Shown here in pieces: positions 53,415 to 63,946 of a stretch of 64,000 bases of DNA. Under the pieces are notes generated by a model that saw only the letters and a program-made list of their open reading frames with translations, ran no database searches and was not told the origin of the DNA. This DNA is from Lineus longissimus (taxonomy: Eukaryota > Nemertea > Pilidiophora > Heteronemertea > Lineidae), in contig NC_088312.1 of assembly GCF_910592395.1 (NCBI RefSeq), forward strand, positions 17,985,292 to 18,049,291, read 5' to 3'. Position numbers and translations under genes: made by a program. Positions within the stretch are counted from its first letter, which is position 1. The number at the start of each line of letters is the position of its first letter.

Positions 53415-54809
53415 TACACTCAACAGCCAACCGTGCCCACATGATGTGAGCCGAGAGCTGGGCTTAAAGATGAGCGAGTGGTGTACTACATTTTGAAAAT
53501 TGTCTATCGTCTACGAGTACGACATGTGACAGAACAGGATCTAGTGGACTTAATGATGAGGTACTATCAAATAAGGTGTCCATCAAATGAATCATGAGGG
53601 CCTGTTGAGTTATACTCTAAGCCTGTCCTATAGGGCTAGGCTATGGTTTTTGTCTTTTTTACAGCTACAGTACAGCCATGCACAGCGCAGTGTACAGACA
53701 GTACAGGATTGCAAACCAAAAACATGAGCATTGCTGCGTAACGAAACTGCAGTGGAATTCATACTACGATGTCATAATGTGACTTTCAAATAATTGTAAA
53801 CAAACGTAAATGGCGAAATTTGTTGCAAAATTGCCAACCACAACAACTCAGGGACCGTAGCCAAAATGGCCGACGGCGAATTCTCCGGTCGCTAGCGCAG
53901 TCCATAAACAAGCATCAATTTTACCAACTTTGGGCGCAAGCTTGGTCATCAAAGTTACAGAACTGTTAGAAATACATCCAAACAACATATACATACAGTT
54001 AAAAGTGCATAAAAATCCCGTTTCAACCTCTGGGCGCTACCTTTTTTTCTCCGCCAGACGCCGGGCCCTACCGGTCGTTATTTAGTGCGACCGCCACCAG
54101 AGTGTTTATCACGATCTTTCGCCGTTTTAATTGCGCGTTTTAGGCAGATTAATCAATTATTACATGCATGCATTATATATCACCGAAATGATAATTGCGT
54201 AGGCTATTTGAAACTAAGTTCAGATATTATTTTTGATCTTTGAATTGAATTTAGGGGAGTGATTTTTGACACCCGGTCGACATATCAGGACTTGCAAAAT
54301 TCACGCGAGATCGCTTGCATCATCGGCACGTTTGAAAACCGAATTTCACAAATTCCACAAAAATTTATCACATACCATATGTATCACCACAAAGGTAACT
54401 CTCTAGACTATTTGAAACCAAGTTCAGATACTTATTTTCACAAAAATTCGAAGCTATGCAAGCGATTTTTCAGTGGTAGAGATCGACGGAAACAAATTTT
54501 CTCGCTCCAAAATGACATGAGACGAGCACCAACTTTCGCTAATTTGTGCACAAAATTTCCGCAATATTATAAAAAACTATCGATAAATCTGAATTATATA
54601 GACTCTTTTCAGTACCTAAACAAATTTCAGGTACATGGTCATGTTGATTAAAAGAGTATCAACCGATTGAACATGAGAAAGTTCACTCATCTTCATTGAA
54701 GCAGCGACTACCGCCATTTTTAAATGGTGGCATCTCTTCTATCGATTGGCCAATCAGCGGCACTGCTTGCAAAAAGTTGAGCCACCGCCAAATTTGAAAT
54801 CGCCAAAAT
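53415..54809. other. No gene recognised
   Basis: A 130-codon frame (54259-54651) has unstructured composition and no domain or homologue I recognise. GTAGCCAAAATGGCCGACGG at about 53868 is YY1/initiator-like but isolated. Confidence 0.4.
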
Positions 54810-55182
54810 TCAGTCAATGTGCCTGCAGCGCCAACTGGCGGTGAAAACTATATTAATTCCATTAAAAGTAAAAATGAAAAAATATTAAAAAATATTCAGC
54901 CACATTTGAAAACAATATTTGCTCTGTGGACCGAGGTATAAAGGAAAGAAGTTTAAACGTCCCGATGACCTCATTCGCCGAATGTAGGTGGAATCGCGCT
55001 GATTTTTGGTTTCTGAGTTCCCCTTGGGCTACTCCTAATTTAGCAGCGTCAACAAAGTGCCTTGGTCTTAGGGTTACAAAATGCCCAAAATTGACACAGA
55101 TGGAAGGAAGGAAGGATGGACAGACACCATTCCCTTAGTAATATTACGAGCTTCGCTGACTTTGTCAGCAGAGCTAAAAATA
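54810..55182 (+). mobile_element. HINE/pearl-like element, family D, copy 2
   Basis: Aligns with 20995-21372. It includes a GGAAGGAAGGAAGG microsatellite (55101-55114) and ends GACTTTGTCAGCAGAGCTAAAAA. Confidence 0.75.
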
Positions 55183-55939
55183 GATTGGAGCACACAACGG
55201 GTCAGTACCTAAAAAAGCCAACTCACCCCAGTTATTTCAGTGTCTTCCGACCATATGATCTTCTAACACTAACAGTGATAATCTTCTAAACGGAAAACCA
55301 CAGGCAATCACGACTGTAAGGCTACCATAGAACACCAGAATTTCCCCCAGATTTCAAAGGCCCTCCAAGAACAGAGAAGAAAGAGCCTCCCTGCAATCTC
55401 ACAGGAAATCCCTTGATGATGAAATTACAGCAGGAAATCCCATTACATCTAAAAATAGATTGAAGCACCCTAACATATGAAATGCCTCCAAAAACATCCA
55501 TTCACTACACATATTTAAGCTTTTTTGTGCTAAGAACCCAGATTGATACTAATCCATTACATATGTACCGACATTAGTACAGTACATGATGCAAGAGTCT
55601 CAAAGGAGCGTGCGCAAGAAACGGTCTTCTCTCTTTTAATATAGATGCAGTCGAAATAAAGCAATCGGCATTTTTCTATCATGTGATCATACGGGTCAGC
55701 GGGCAAGCACACTCTCCAACACAAGATCTCCCGCCAAATCCTCTGCCACTAGCTTCCATGTTAGAAAGTCACCGTACATTAAACATTACGTTGGAGCACA
55801 CTCGGCAATAATGGCGGCCAATTCCAGCAGGGGTGTAAATGTATGTTTATTTCGGGGCGGGAAATTCAAATCGGGAAAAAAAACGTGGTCAAAAGACATT
55901 TTGCTCACTACCGCCAACTGGTGATATAAATCGAAACTA
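55183..55939. other. No gene recognised
   Basis: Unique sequence up to the TA-flanked element. No gene or repeat recognised. Confidence 0.4.
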
Positions 55940-57967
55940 CCGTATTTTTCGGACTATAAGGCGCAGGCAAAAATTTTGAAATGGCCCCAAATCGGGGGGG
56001 TGTGTCTTATGGTCCGGTGCGCCTTTTCTGTGGCCCCTGACCTATTTTTCAGGGCTTAGTCATGAAAAATCATTTTAAAGGTAAGTATTTGTAACCTCAT
56101 GATTTCGGCAAATTGAGTTTATGAGCATAAAAACAGAGTGAACTGAACAGACAAAAGAGAATCCGGAGTCGGAAATGAACGCCTTCCATGTTGATGTTGA
56201 TGTTTACATCAGTATAGCAGGATTCCATTGTGACCGTTACACGTTCCGTCGCCGTTGCAAAGGGGACCGTCTCGGAACTTCATAAATGACATGTGTGAAC
56301 TTTTCTCTCACGAGCAATCAATATTGACTGTAACGTTGTTTATGGATTTGTCCACTGTATTATTTGTTAATAAAGCTTGTCATGAATCAAAAATAGAATT
56401 GAGGGAGAATAATGAAACAGCTAATGCAGTTTTATTTTATTCCTCTCAATTTTGAGTCTTATCATTATTTCTAGACTGATCAAGTCATATACCATGGAGG
56501 TAAAAAAAGATAAATGATAGTTTATTTTCCTATTTTCGTCAAATTATATCGGATTTTTTTCATTCAACCACGAAGATGTTTGGTTTTAAATGCCCTTCTC
56601 GTGTAAGTGTGCATGCCGAAGACGTTGAGACAGTCCCCGAGTCTAAAATTGTCTGGGCACGCTGGAACATCAATTTTACAAGATATCGACAACACCAACG
56701 TAATGGCTGAGTACCGGACGGTCATGACGGTAACTTCTCGAATGAAATGGCCAGGGCCATTGTGCTCACCTCATGTGGAGGAAAGATGGATAAAGAGCAT
56801 GGTATTGTGTCATGTAGTGTTAGGTTTGATGTAGGTCCAAGCAATTACAATTTCCCCAAAATGGCCAATTTACAGTACATTCGACCTCTGTGACCTTGAA
56901 AAGTAGGTCAAATCAAAGAAGACCCGGGTGACACATTGAATGGTTGTTAGAATTAGATGTACCTATGATATAAAATTGGTGCCAATCGGGCAAGTCATTA
57001 CTAGGAATAATGGCATTTTGAAGAATTTAGGATTTGGCCCCCTCCCTGGAGGCCAAACGGCAAATCAGATCGCACCAAACTTCAGTACCTGAGATCACCT
57101 GACCAAGGGGTACATGTGTACTTAATTTGTGATCAATAGTCATTGCAGTTAAGAAACGTGCCATAGTTACGGCCTGACGGCGAATTTACGCCATTTGACC
57201 TCTGTGACCTTGACACAAAGGTCAAATTAAAAACCTGTGAGACATATACTGTATGGTGGTTAGATGTACCCATGATATCAAATTGGTGGCAATCGGGCAA
57301 GAAGTTAAGGAATAATCACATTTTTAAGGTTTTTGGATTTTGCCCCCTGGTGGTCAAGTGGTGAATCATATTGGACCAAACTTCGGTCCCTGAGATCACC
57401 TGACTAAGGGGTAAATGTGTACCAAATTTGGTATCAATAGTCATTGCAGTTTAGAAACGTGCCATCGTTACATCCTATCGGCCAATTTACACCATTTGAC
57501 CTCTGTGACCTTGAAAAGGAGGTCAAATCAAAAACCCGGAGGATATATGATGCACCTTTGCTAGAAGTACCTACCATATTTTTTTCAAAATTTCCCGACT
57601 ACTATTAAGGGAGATATTGCATATTTTCACTTTTAACGTTTGGCCCCCTGGTGGCGAAACCATGAAATGAATCGGACCGAAACTTGGTCTCCAAGGTGTC
57701 ATTACATAAGGGTACATGTGTACCAAGTTTCAACTCAATAGCTCTAACAGTTACGAAACGTGCCCTGCTAACGGACGACGGACGACGACGACGACGACGA
57801 CGACGACGGACGACGGACGCCACGGTATGGGATAAGCTCACCTCTGCTAAGAGGTGAGCTAAAAATGGGTGCGCCCTATAGTTCGGTGCACCTTATCTGT
57901 GGATTTTAACTGAGAAATCAAAGGTGCGCCTTATAGAAGAGTGCGCCCTTTAGTCAGAAAAATACGG
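55940..57967. mobile_element. TA-flanked TIR element (Tc1/mariner-like ends) with a HINE inside
   Basis: The left end CCGTATTTTTCGGACTATAA (55940) and right-end complement (CTTTAGTCAGAAAAATACGG, to 57967) form an inverted repeat of about 26 bp with a few mismatches. TA flanks both ends (55938-55939, 57968-57969). Without the HINE at 56742-57865 it is about 0.9 kb. No transposase is recognised, so it is non-autonomous. Confidence 0.8.
56742..57865 (+). mobile_element. HINE/pearl-like element, family A, copy 8
   Basis: Nearly identical to copy 1 over its full length, with three units and the same terminal hairpin. The microsatellite GACGACGACG is longer (57774-57821). Confidence 0.9.
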
Positions 57968-59316
57968 TAATCTATTTTATATCAAAACTTCTATATCATG
58001 CGGACCTCTTCAACTTTATTTCAAGCTTTTAGGGGCCGTCTCCAAATTGATTTCATTTCAAACGCATTTGAAACGGGCAAAAAGCGTTTATTCTAAAACG
58101 AAATTCAAACGAAAATCAGCTGTTTATCAGCCGTTTGAAAAGCGTTTGAAATCAAACGCACACCCCAGACGAAAATTTCGAAACGCTCCCAAACGAACAC
58201 GTCCGATCAGAACGCTTGCCAAACGATTTCCAAACGATCGTACTAAACGGATCTCAAACGCACGTCAAACGATTGTCAAACGCACTTCGTTTCAGAAGAA
58301 ACGATTGTCGAACACACTTCGTTTCAAACGAACTGGAAACGTAATTCGTTTCAAACGAACGGAAAACGCACTATCAAACGAACTTGAAACGTACTTCGTT
58401 TCAAACGAAATGTGCACGAAATGCGCATATGCGATGCTCTTGTTTCATTCTTTCATTGATTTATATCTTGAAAGACGGATGTGTATTTTGCCCATTTATC
58501 TTTGTTATTTTCGATCTTTATCGGTAAGTCTAATTGAGATTCAACAGTTGCATCTAGAGAAATTTGCTTCTAATTGCTACCGTATCACTGTTTTTAGTAC
58601 TCGGCCTATAAATGTGCTTTTATAGGCCTATCTGTTCACAGTCCTGCGACATCAGGGCCGATCGCATGTGTTGAATATCAATCCTAAATTCTCATTTCAA
58701 GTAGTTAGGCTTGTATCAAGTAGGCCTAGGTCTATGACTAGAATTAAATCAGTACCGATTCGCGCACATCGATCTTGTGGTCGGCCCAGACATGACATGT
58801 ATGTATAGGCAGAATCATTCCTGCCTCCAAGACTTGCCGTTGTGTAACTGCACATGTAGGCTATACTAGTAGTCACTATAGCCTGTCCTAGCCATTCCCT
58901 ATATTGGTACTCTTGGCTCTCCCATTTGAATGAGTCCTGCCAATACCAAGCTGCAAAACAAATATAATAAACATCGTCAGCGCGGTGGCCGTATTGCCTT
59001 GGTATATGACTATTAAAGTTTCGAACTTACCCACTCTTTATTACCAACCAAATGACCTAGGCCTACTTAATGACGTTAACAGACTGAAGTAGCGTTTGGT
59101 AAAGTAACTACATGCGTATAAATGTTAGAATTTTAATCCAACCGACAAGAGACATTTTTTGAGGGCGTTGTGATACTGGGTGATACCGACACCCCCAGAT
59201 TATTTTTTGGGTGACTGTATTCTCCCCGGTATTCCCCAATGCATTTAAGATTTAAACGATCGTACATGTATTTAAACCCCATCTCCACCACCAATTATTT
59301 CAGGTTTGTGTTCAGC

Positions 59317-61479
59317 ATGATGGATCCCGGTGATGTCAATGACATAGGCCTACCAGGTGCAGAAAAAGGTAGGTTTGATTTTATAATGTAATGCTAATTG
59401 CTATACTAAAATGCTTTCTTCGAACTTTGATATACCAACCATCTACCGTACTGTATTTATACTTGGTTTCATAAATTGTGTTCACACTTCCTTCTGCCAC
59501 CAATGAAGATGCCTACCGGAAATTCAAGCTGTTTTCATGTTTTCATTATCAAATCAAGAGAAGGCTATGTTTAGAATAATGAAATTAACGTGCACATTTA
59601 TCTGGTCAGCTTCGTGAGGTCTTATGGCTTCTGTAGGCTTCTGGTAGTGCATGAAGATTTCATTTTCTGAATGCTCATTCTTTTGAAATTGATATTTAAA
59701 AAAAAATGTATTAACTCGAACGGAAGGCTGGATTGCAGCACACAACATTTACACTTTGTTATTTTGGTTCACTATGTCATCCTTATTTTGAATATTTTGA
59801 CACAAAGTCTACGTCAAATCACCGATATTGGCATATAAAATAGAATTGTAATCAATACAACACTATACCCGGGCTTGTCAGCCCGCCCCATGATTGATGG
59901 GCACGTGCATGGGCCTCTGTCACTTAAAGGGGACTGCGCTGCCACCTTCTATATGAAGCTGCTTCAATTTAGGAGTTATATTTAGAATAGGTAATGAAAT
60001 GAATGTGTACATTTATCTGGTCAGCTTCGTGAGGTCTTAAGGCTTCTGTAGGCTTCTGGTAGTGCATGGATATTTCATAACTCTGAATGCTAATTTTTAG
60101 ATAGATTGAAAATATTATTAATACCGGTATTTGTTCTTTATTTTTAATATTTTGGCACAAAGTCTGCGTCAAATCATCGATATTGGCATATAAAATAGAA
60201 TTATAATCAATACCGGTACAACACTATTCTCACTCTCAGTCTAGTCAGCCCGCCGTTGATTGATAGGCACGCATGTTCCTCAGTCAGTGTCACTTAAAGG
60301 GAAACTGAGCTGCCACTTTCTAAACAAGCTGCTTCAATTTAACAATTATATTTAGAATAATGAAATGAATTTGCACATTTATCTGGTCAGCTTCGTGAGG
60401 TCTTAAGGCTTCTGTAGGCTTCTGGTAGTGCATTGATATTTCATAATTCTGAATGCTCTTTTTTTAAAAATACATTTAAAATGTATTAACTGGAACGAAA
60501 GGCTGGATTGTGTAGCATGCGCACACCCATTTACACTTTGATATTTTGGTTGACTATGTCAGTATGATATCCTTATTTTCAATATTTTGACACAAAGTCT
60601 GCGTCAAATCATCGATATTGGCATAAAAATAGAATTATAATCAATACCGGTACAACACTATTCTCAGTTTTGTCGACCCGCCCCTTGATTGATAGGCACG
60701 CATGGGCCTCTGTCAGTGTTACTTAAAGGGAAAAAAAGTACACTACATTTCATCAAAAAAAGATACAAGAAAAGTTTGTATTTGGTACATATGAAACCAA
60801 TTTAATCATCATTTTACATTTGTACAGGAGCTGCCAAGTCTGGAAACTTCTTAGGCTTGACGGCCTATTGGCTATCACTAAAGACTTTTTCTGTTCTGTT
60901 GAAATTTCAACTCGGTTCGACTGATGGAGTCTTCATTCCTTTCACGGATGAAAAGACTCTCAGAGGAATCAAAAAAATATATCAGCCTACATATGACGTA
61001 TGCAGTGAAGATATGCAATGTTTGTGTAAGTGGATTTTTGTTAGGATGTTATTACTATTAATAGCGGAGATACTCATGGCGTGCAGGCTTAGTGTTTGAT
61101 TTGTGATGAACATAAGTTTTGCAAGTGTAATAGAGCCGGTTCATATTAGTATTCGTAGCTGTAATGTTATGTGCATGGTATATAATTAATAATTGTGTGT
61201 TATGATTTCAGCGTGTTTTCTGTAGGCCGTGGGCAGAAAGATAGCAGCCAGGATGAAAGGCCAGCAAAAGCAGATTTGGTGAGCCGCAATGATGGATTGC
61301 ACCCAACTTTGGAAGGAAGTAAGGTGTTGACGCAGCTTGTGAAGATTACTCTCAAGCTACCGGGAGCTCGTACATCTAAAGTTGAAGATGTGGTTGTTCG
61401 TTATCCATATTCGTTTTGCCAGGTGTGCAGGGCAGCTGGACACGGTTCTGGAAATTGTCAGCAGTTTTGGTACAAGTGA
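59317..61479 (+). CDS. Three-exon gene with CCHC zinc knuckle, inside the TIR element
   Basis: Exons 59317-59368, 60828-61025 and 61226-61479. The splice sites are good (AAAAAG|GTAGGT, TTTGTACAG|GA, TTGT|GTAAGTG, TTTTCTGTAG|GC), all three join in frame, and AATAAA follows at 61630. The product is about 167 residues: MMDPGDVNDIGLPGAEKG, an unrecognised middle (FLGLTAYWLSLKTF), then VSRNDGLHPTLEGSKVL, and a C-terminal CX2CX4HX4C knuckle (CQVCRAAGHGSGNC, 61416-61457). The block DGLHPT resembles the Asp-His block V of SGNH hydrolases. The first intron holds three direct repeats. Function unknown; the exon structure is a by-eye prediction. Confidence 0.55.
59570..60735 (+). repeat. Three direct repeats of 370-411 bp in the first intron
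   Basis: Units start TTTAGAATAATG at about 59569, 59981 and 60351. They share TTATCTGGTCAGCTTCGTGA, GGCTTCTGGTAGTGCAT, CACAAAGTCTGCGTCAAATC and CACTTAAAGGG. Confidence 0.85.
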
Positions 61480-61629
61480 AGACTAGACTTGGGTGTTTTT
61501 ATGTGTTTGTGGTGATTATGATGGTTGTTATTTGAATTGTAGACCTAAAATCTTTTTGTAATGGTGAAGAGTCTTTATATATTGTAAGATTTGATGGTTT
61601 TAATTGTGAATTGATCAGTGGTGAATCGT

Positions 61630-61635
61630 AATAAA
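61630..61635 (+). terminator. Poly(A) signal AATAAA
   Basis: Canonical hexamer 150 bp after the stop of the three-exon gene. Confidence 0.5.
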
Positions 61636-62509
61636 TCTGAAAATATTGTCGATTTTGTGTTGGTTAGTATGTTAATTATAGCTGGGTTGTATTGTTTTGT
61701 TGGAAATGCGTATGGCAGGTTGTGACATTATTTTGCTTTTGGGAAGGTAGAAAAAGCATCGTGTCTTCACTGCATTACTAAAGTATTGAACTAGAACTGT
61801 GAAATTTGCTTTCAGCAAATTTGTGTCCATCACCAGGGGGTGACGAGTTGCTCCACAGCCATTCATACGTGGGTATGGCGATTTTACGAATCTGCCCAAC
61901 ATTGCAAAAGGAAGTAGTGTAGTGATCTCCCTGTCTATTCGCTATACCGTTTCGCGAATGATCTATTTCCGGACATATTCGCTCGCTCCTTTCTCAAAAT
62001 AACACGCTCATTAATCATTCAAACAGTCAGATGGGCATGATAGATCATCGATAAGCATTTACGGCTCTTAGTTCTGATTCCTACTTTCAACCGTCACACA
62101 GTTCTCCGTTTTCTTCGCTCCACATACTCGACAGCTCGCGGGATCGGCCATCAGGATGACGTTAACATAACGGGGGTGGAGCTTAATACATGCTAATGTA
62201 TGCGTGATTGACAAAATCCCGGCCTCGCCGGCCGGTGATGTTAAAAATCGGAGCCAAAAAGTGCTTCAAAAGCACCGAAATGATCAGAATCTGGGGCCTA
62301 TAATCAGCAAAAATCAAATACGTCTGCAAAAGATGATTACGTTATAGAGTTCAGGGCGATGAAAAAAAGCCGTAACATCAATATTCATGGTAATATCGAT
62401 GACGCCATTGTGGGGATTGCCGTGTATTGGAACTCTACTAAAAATAATCCCTAAAACACCTCAGAAAACACCCTTCAAAACACCTCTGAAACACCACAGA
62501 AAACTTCAG

Positions 62510-63267
62510 ACAAGTTGAAGGATGTTTATGTGGTGTTCATGAAGTGGTCCGTGGGTTCTTTTGAAACAAAATACCTCTACTGCATACGTCATCTTCAATG
62601 CCTTGATAGCCTTGTTGGTCTGCTTTGCCTTCAACCACGCTTTGTCATCCATGTTCCTCGGAGGAATAGTCGAAACTGTCACACACGAATTTGGTGCAGC
62701 ACACAAACATGACATACTATTTCATGAAAGCAATATTACAGAGACCATAAAACGCTATTTCAAAACCCTATCAACCTCTTCTTCGAAACAAGCAACCTAA
62801 TCAAGCAATTTTATACTTGAAGTTGTCTATCCATATGTCTTCCAATGTTTACAATATTTTGCATAAGTTCAATGATTGCTTCTTCATCATTTGATTTAAA
62901 AAGGACTTTACGTCATATAAAACTTATGGCCAAACTTTACTAGCTCCATGTTCCTTCCACATCAATGCAGGCCTAACTCTACCATGATGACTGCTAGCTG
63001 TAAAAAATTACATAAATGCAATCACAAATTTCCTTCGTCGAGAATCCGGGCCCGCTGGCAGCACAGTCATTCGTCCCGACCAAAATGAATACGTCAGTAA
63101 AAGCAACCCACCGTATCTTTTTACATTTTTCTAACAAAGAAATAGTGTTTAACCCTTGATAAGCAAACTTAATGTGGTCACTGAATGGGCATCCAAGAGC
63201 ACTGTTGTCCACATACTTTAGAATCGAAGCAGAAAAAAATCACAGTTCGTTTTGCACAGGTCGCCAT
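62510..63267 (-). pseudogene. SGNH/GDSL hydrolase-like gene, blocks I-III and middle, inside the TIR element
   Basis: The minus-strand start at 63267 (context AAAATGG) is followed by DSK and, after a one-base frame change near 63210, KYVDNSALGCPFSDHIKFAY (block I neighbourhood). FTDVFILVGTNDCAASGPG follows (block III, GTND, about 63085). After a gap (62994-62716, perhaps an intron) the strand reads CVTVSTIPPRNMDD, the stretch usually found between blocks III and V. No DGxH block follows on this strand. A DGLHPT block exists on the opposite strand at about 61291. Family call good; integrity doubtful. Confidence 0.55.
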
Positions 63268-63689
63268 TTTCATGATTTTTTACGATAACTCCAGCCATTT
63301 GGAATTCGTTTGAACACAAACGGCAGGAATATATTTCTTTTTCACGGAAACTATTTGAAAGAAAACGAAAAGCGTTTGGAACGCGTTTGCTGACAAATGG
63401 CGCAATGCCGTTTTTGACGAAACGAAAACGAAACGCTTTTCTAAACGCTCTTCAAACAAATTTCAAACGCTCTTCAAACGAAGTTCGTTTAGGGTGAAAC
63501 GAAATTGTGTTCGCTTTCAAACGGGAAATAAACGGTAGGGCCAGCGTTTGACAATCGTTTTACAAACGTTTCAAGATCGTTTGGGTGCGTTTTTATTGTT
63601 CACATTTCAAACGAATTTCAAACGATCTTAGATACGTTTCAAACGCGTTTAAAACGAAATCAATTTGGAGACGGCCCCTTATCTGCTGG

Positions 63690-63946
63690 AATAAAGCGGC
63701 GAAAAATCTTTTGGACTTTACACGTTGTTGGGGCTGTGGGCTGAATTTGAGTCGAATCGCGCTGAATTTTTTGTAAACTGCTCAGGTCGTCTGGTTTAAA
63801 ACCCAGCCAAATTTAAAGTGCCTAGGTCCTACGGTTACAAAATGCCCAACTTTGTCTACAGATGGATGGAAGGAAGGATGGAAGGACAGGCACCAATCAA
63901 ATAGCTATAGGACTAGCCCCGCTGACTTTGTCAGCTGAGCTAAAAA
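63690..63946 (+). mobile_element. HINE/pearl-like element, family D, copy 3 (3' part)
   Basis: Matches family D from GAATCGCGCTGAATTTT through GTTACAAAATGCCC, a GGATGGAAGGAAGGATGG microsatellite (63863-63886), and the 3' end GACTTTGTCAGCTGAGCTAA plus AAA. Confidence 0.7.

Larger units (their letters stand above)
58032..63678. mobile_element. 5.65-kb TIR element with TTA target duplication and AAACG-rich ends
   Basis: The ends share a perfect 23-bp inverted repeat beginning GGGGCCGTCTCCAAATTGAT, extending to about 43 bp with three mismatches. TTA lies on both sides (58029-58031, 63679-63681). Each end then carries about 380 bp dense in TTTCAAACG/CGTTTGAAA words, like arrayed protein-binding sites. 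A 3-bp T-W-A duplication and a G-rich start suggest PIF/Harbinger, but no transposase is seen. It contains two genes (below). Confidence 0.85.

Noticed and set aside
54259-54651. 130-codon protein gene
   Set aside because: No domain, no promoter or splice context, and composition like random AT-rich DNA.
6661-57865. Canonical Helitron
   Set aside because: No TC start, and the hairpin abuts the end rather than lying 10-12 bp before CTRR. The plan fits Helentron/HINE or pearl elements better.
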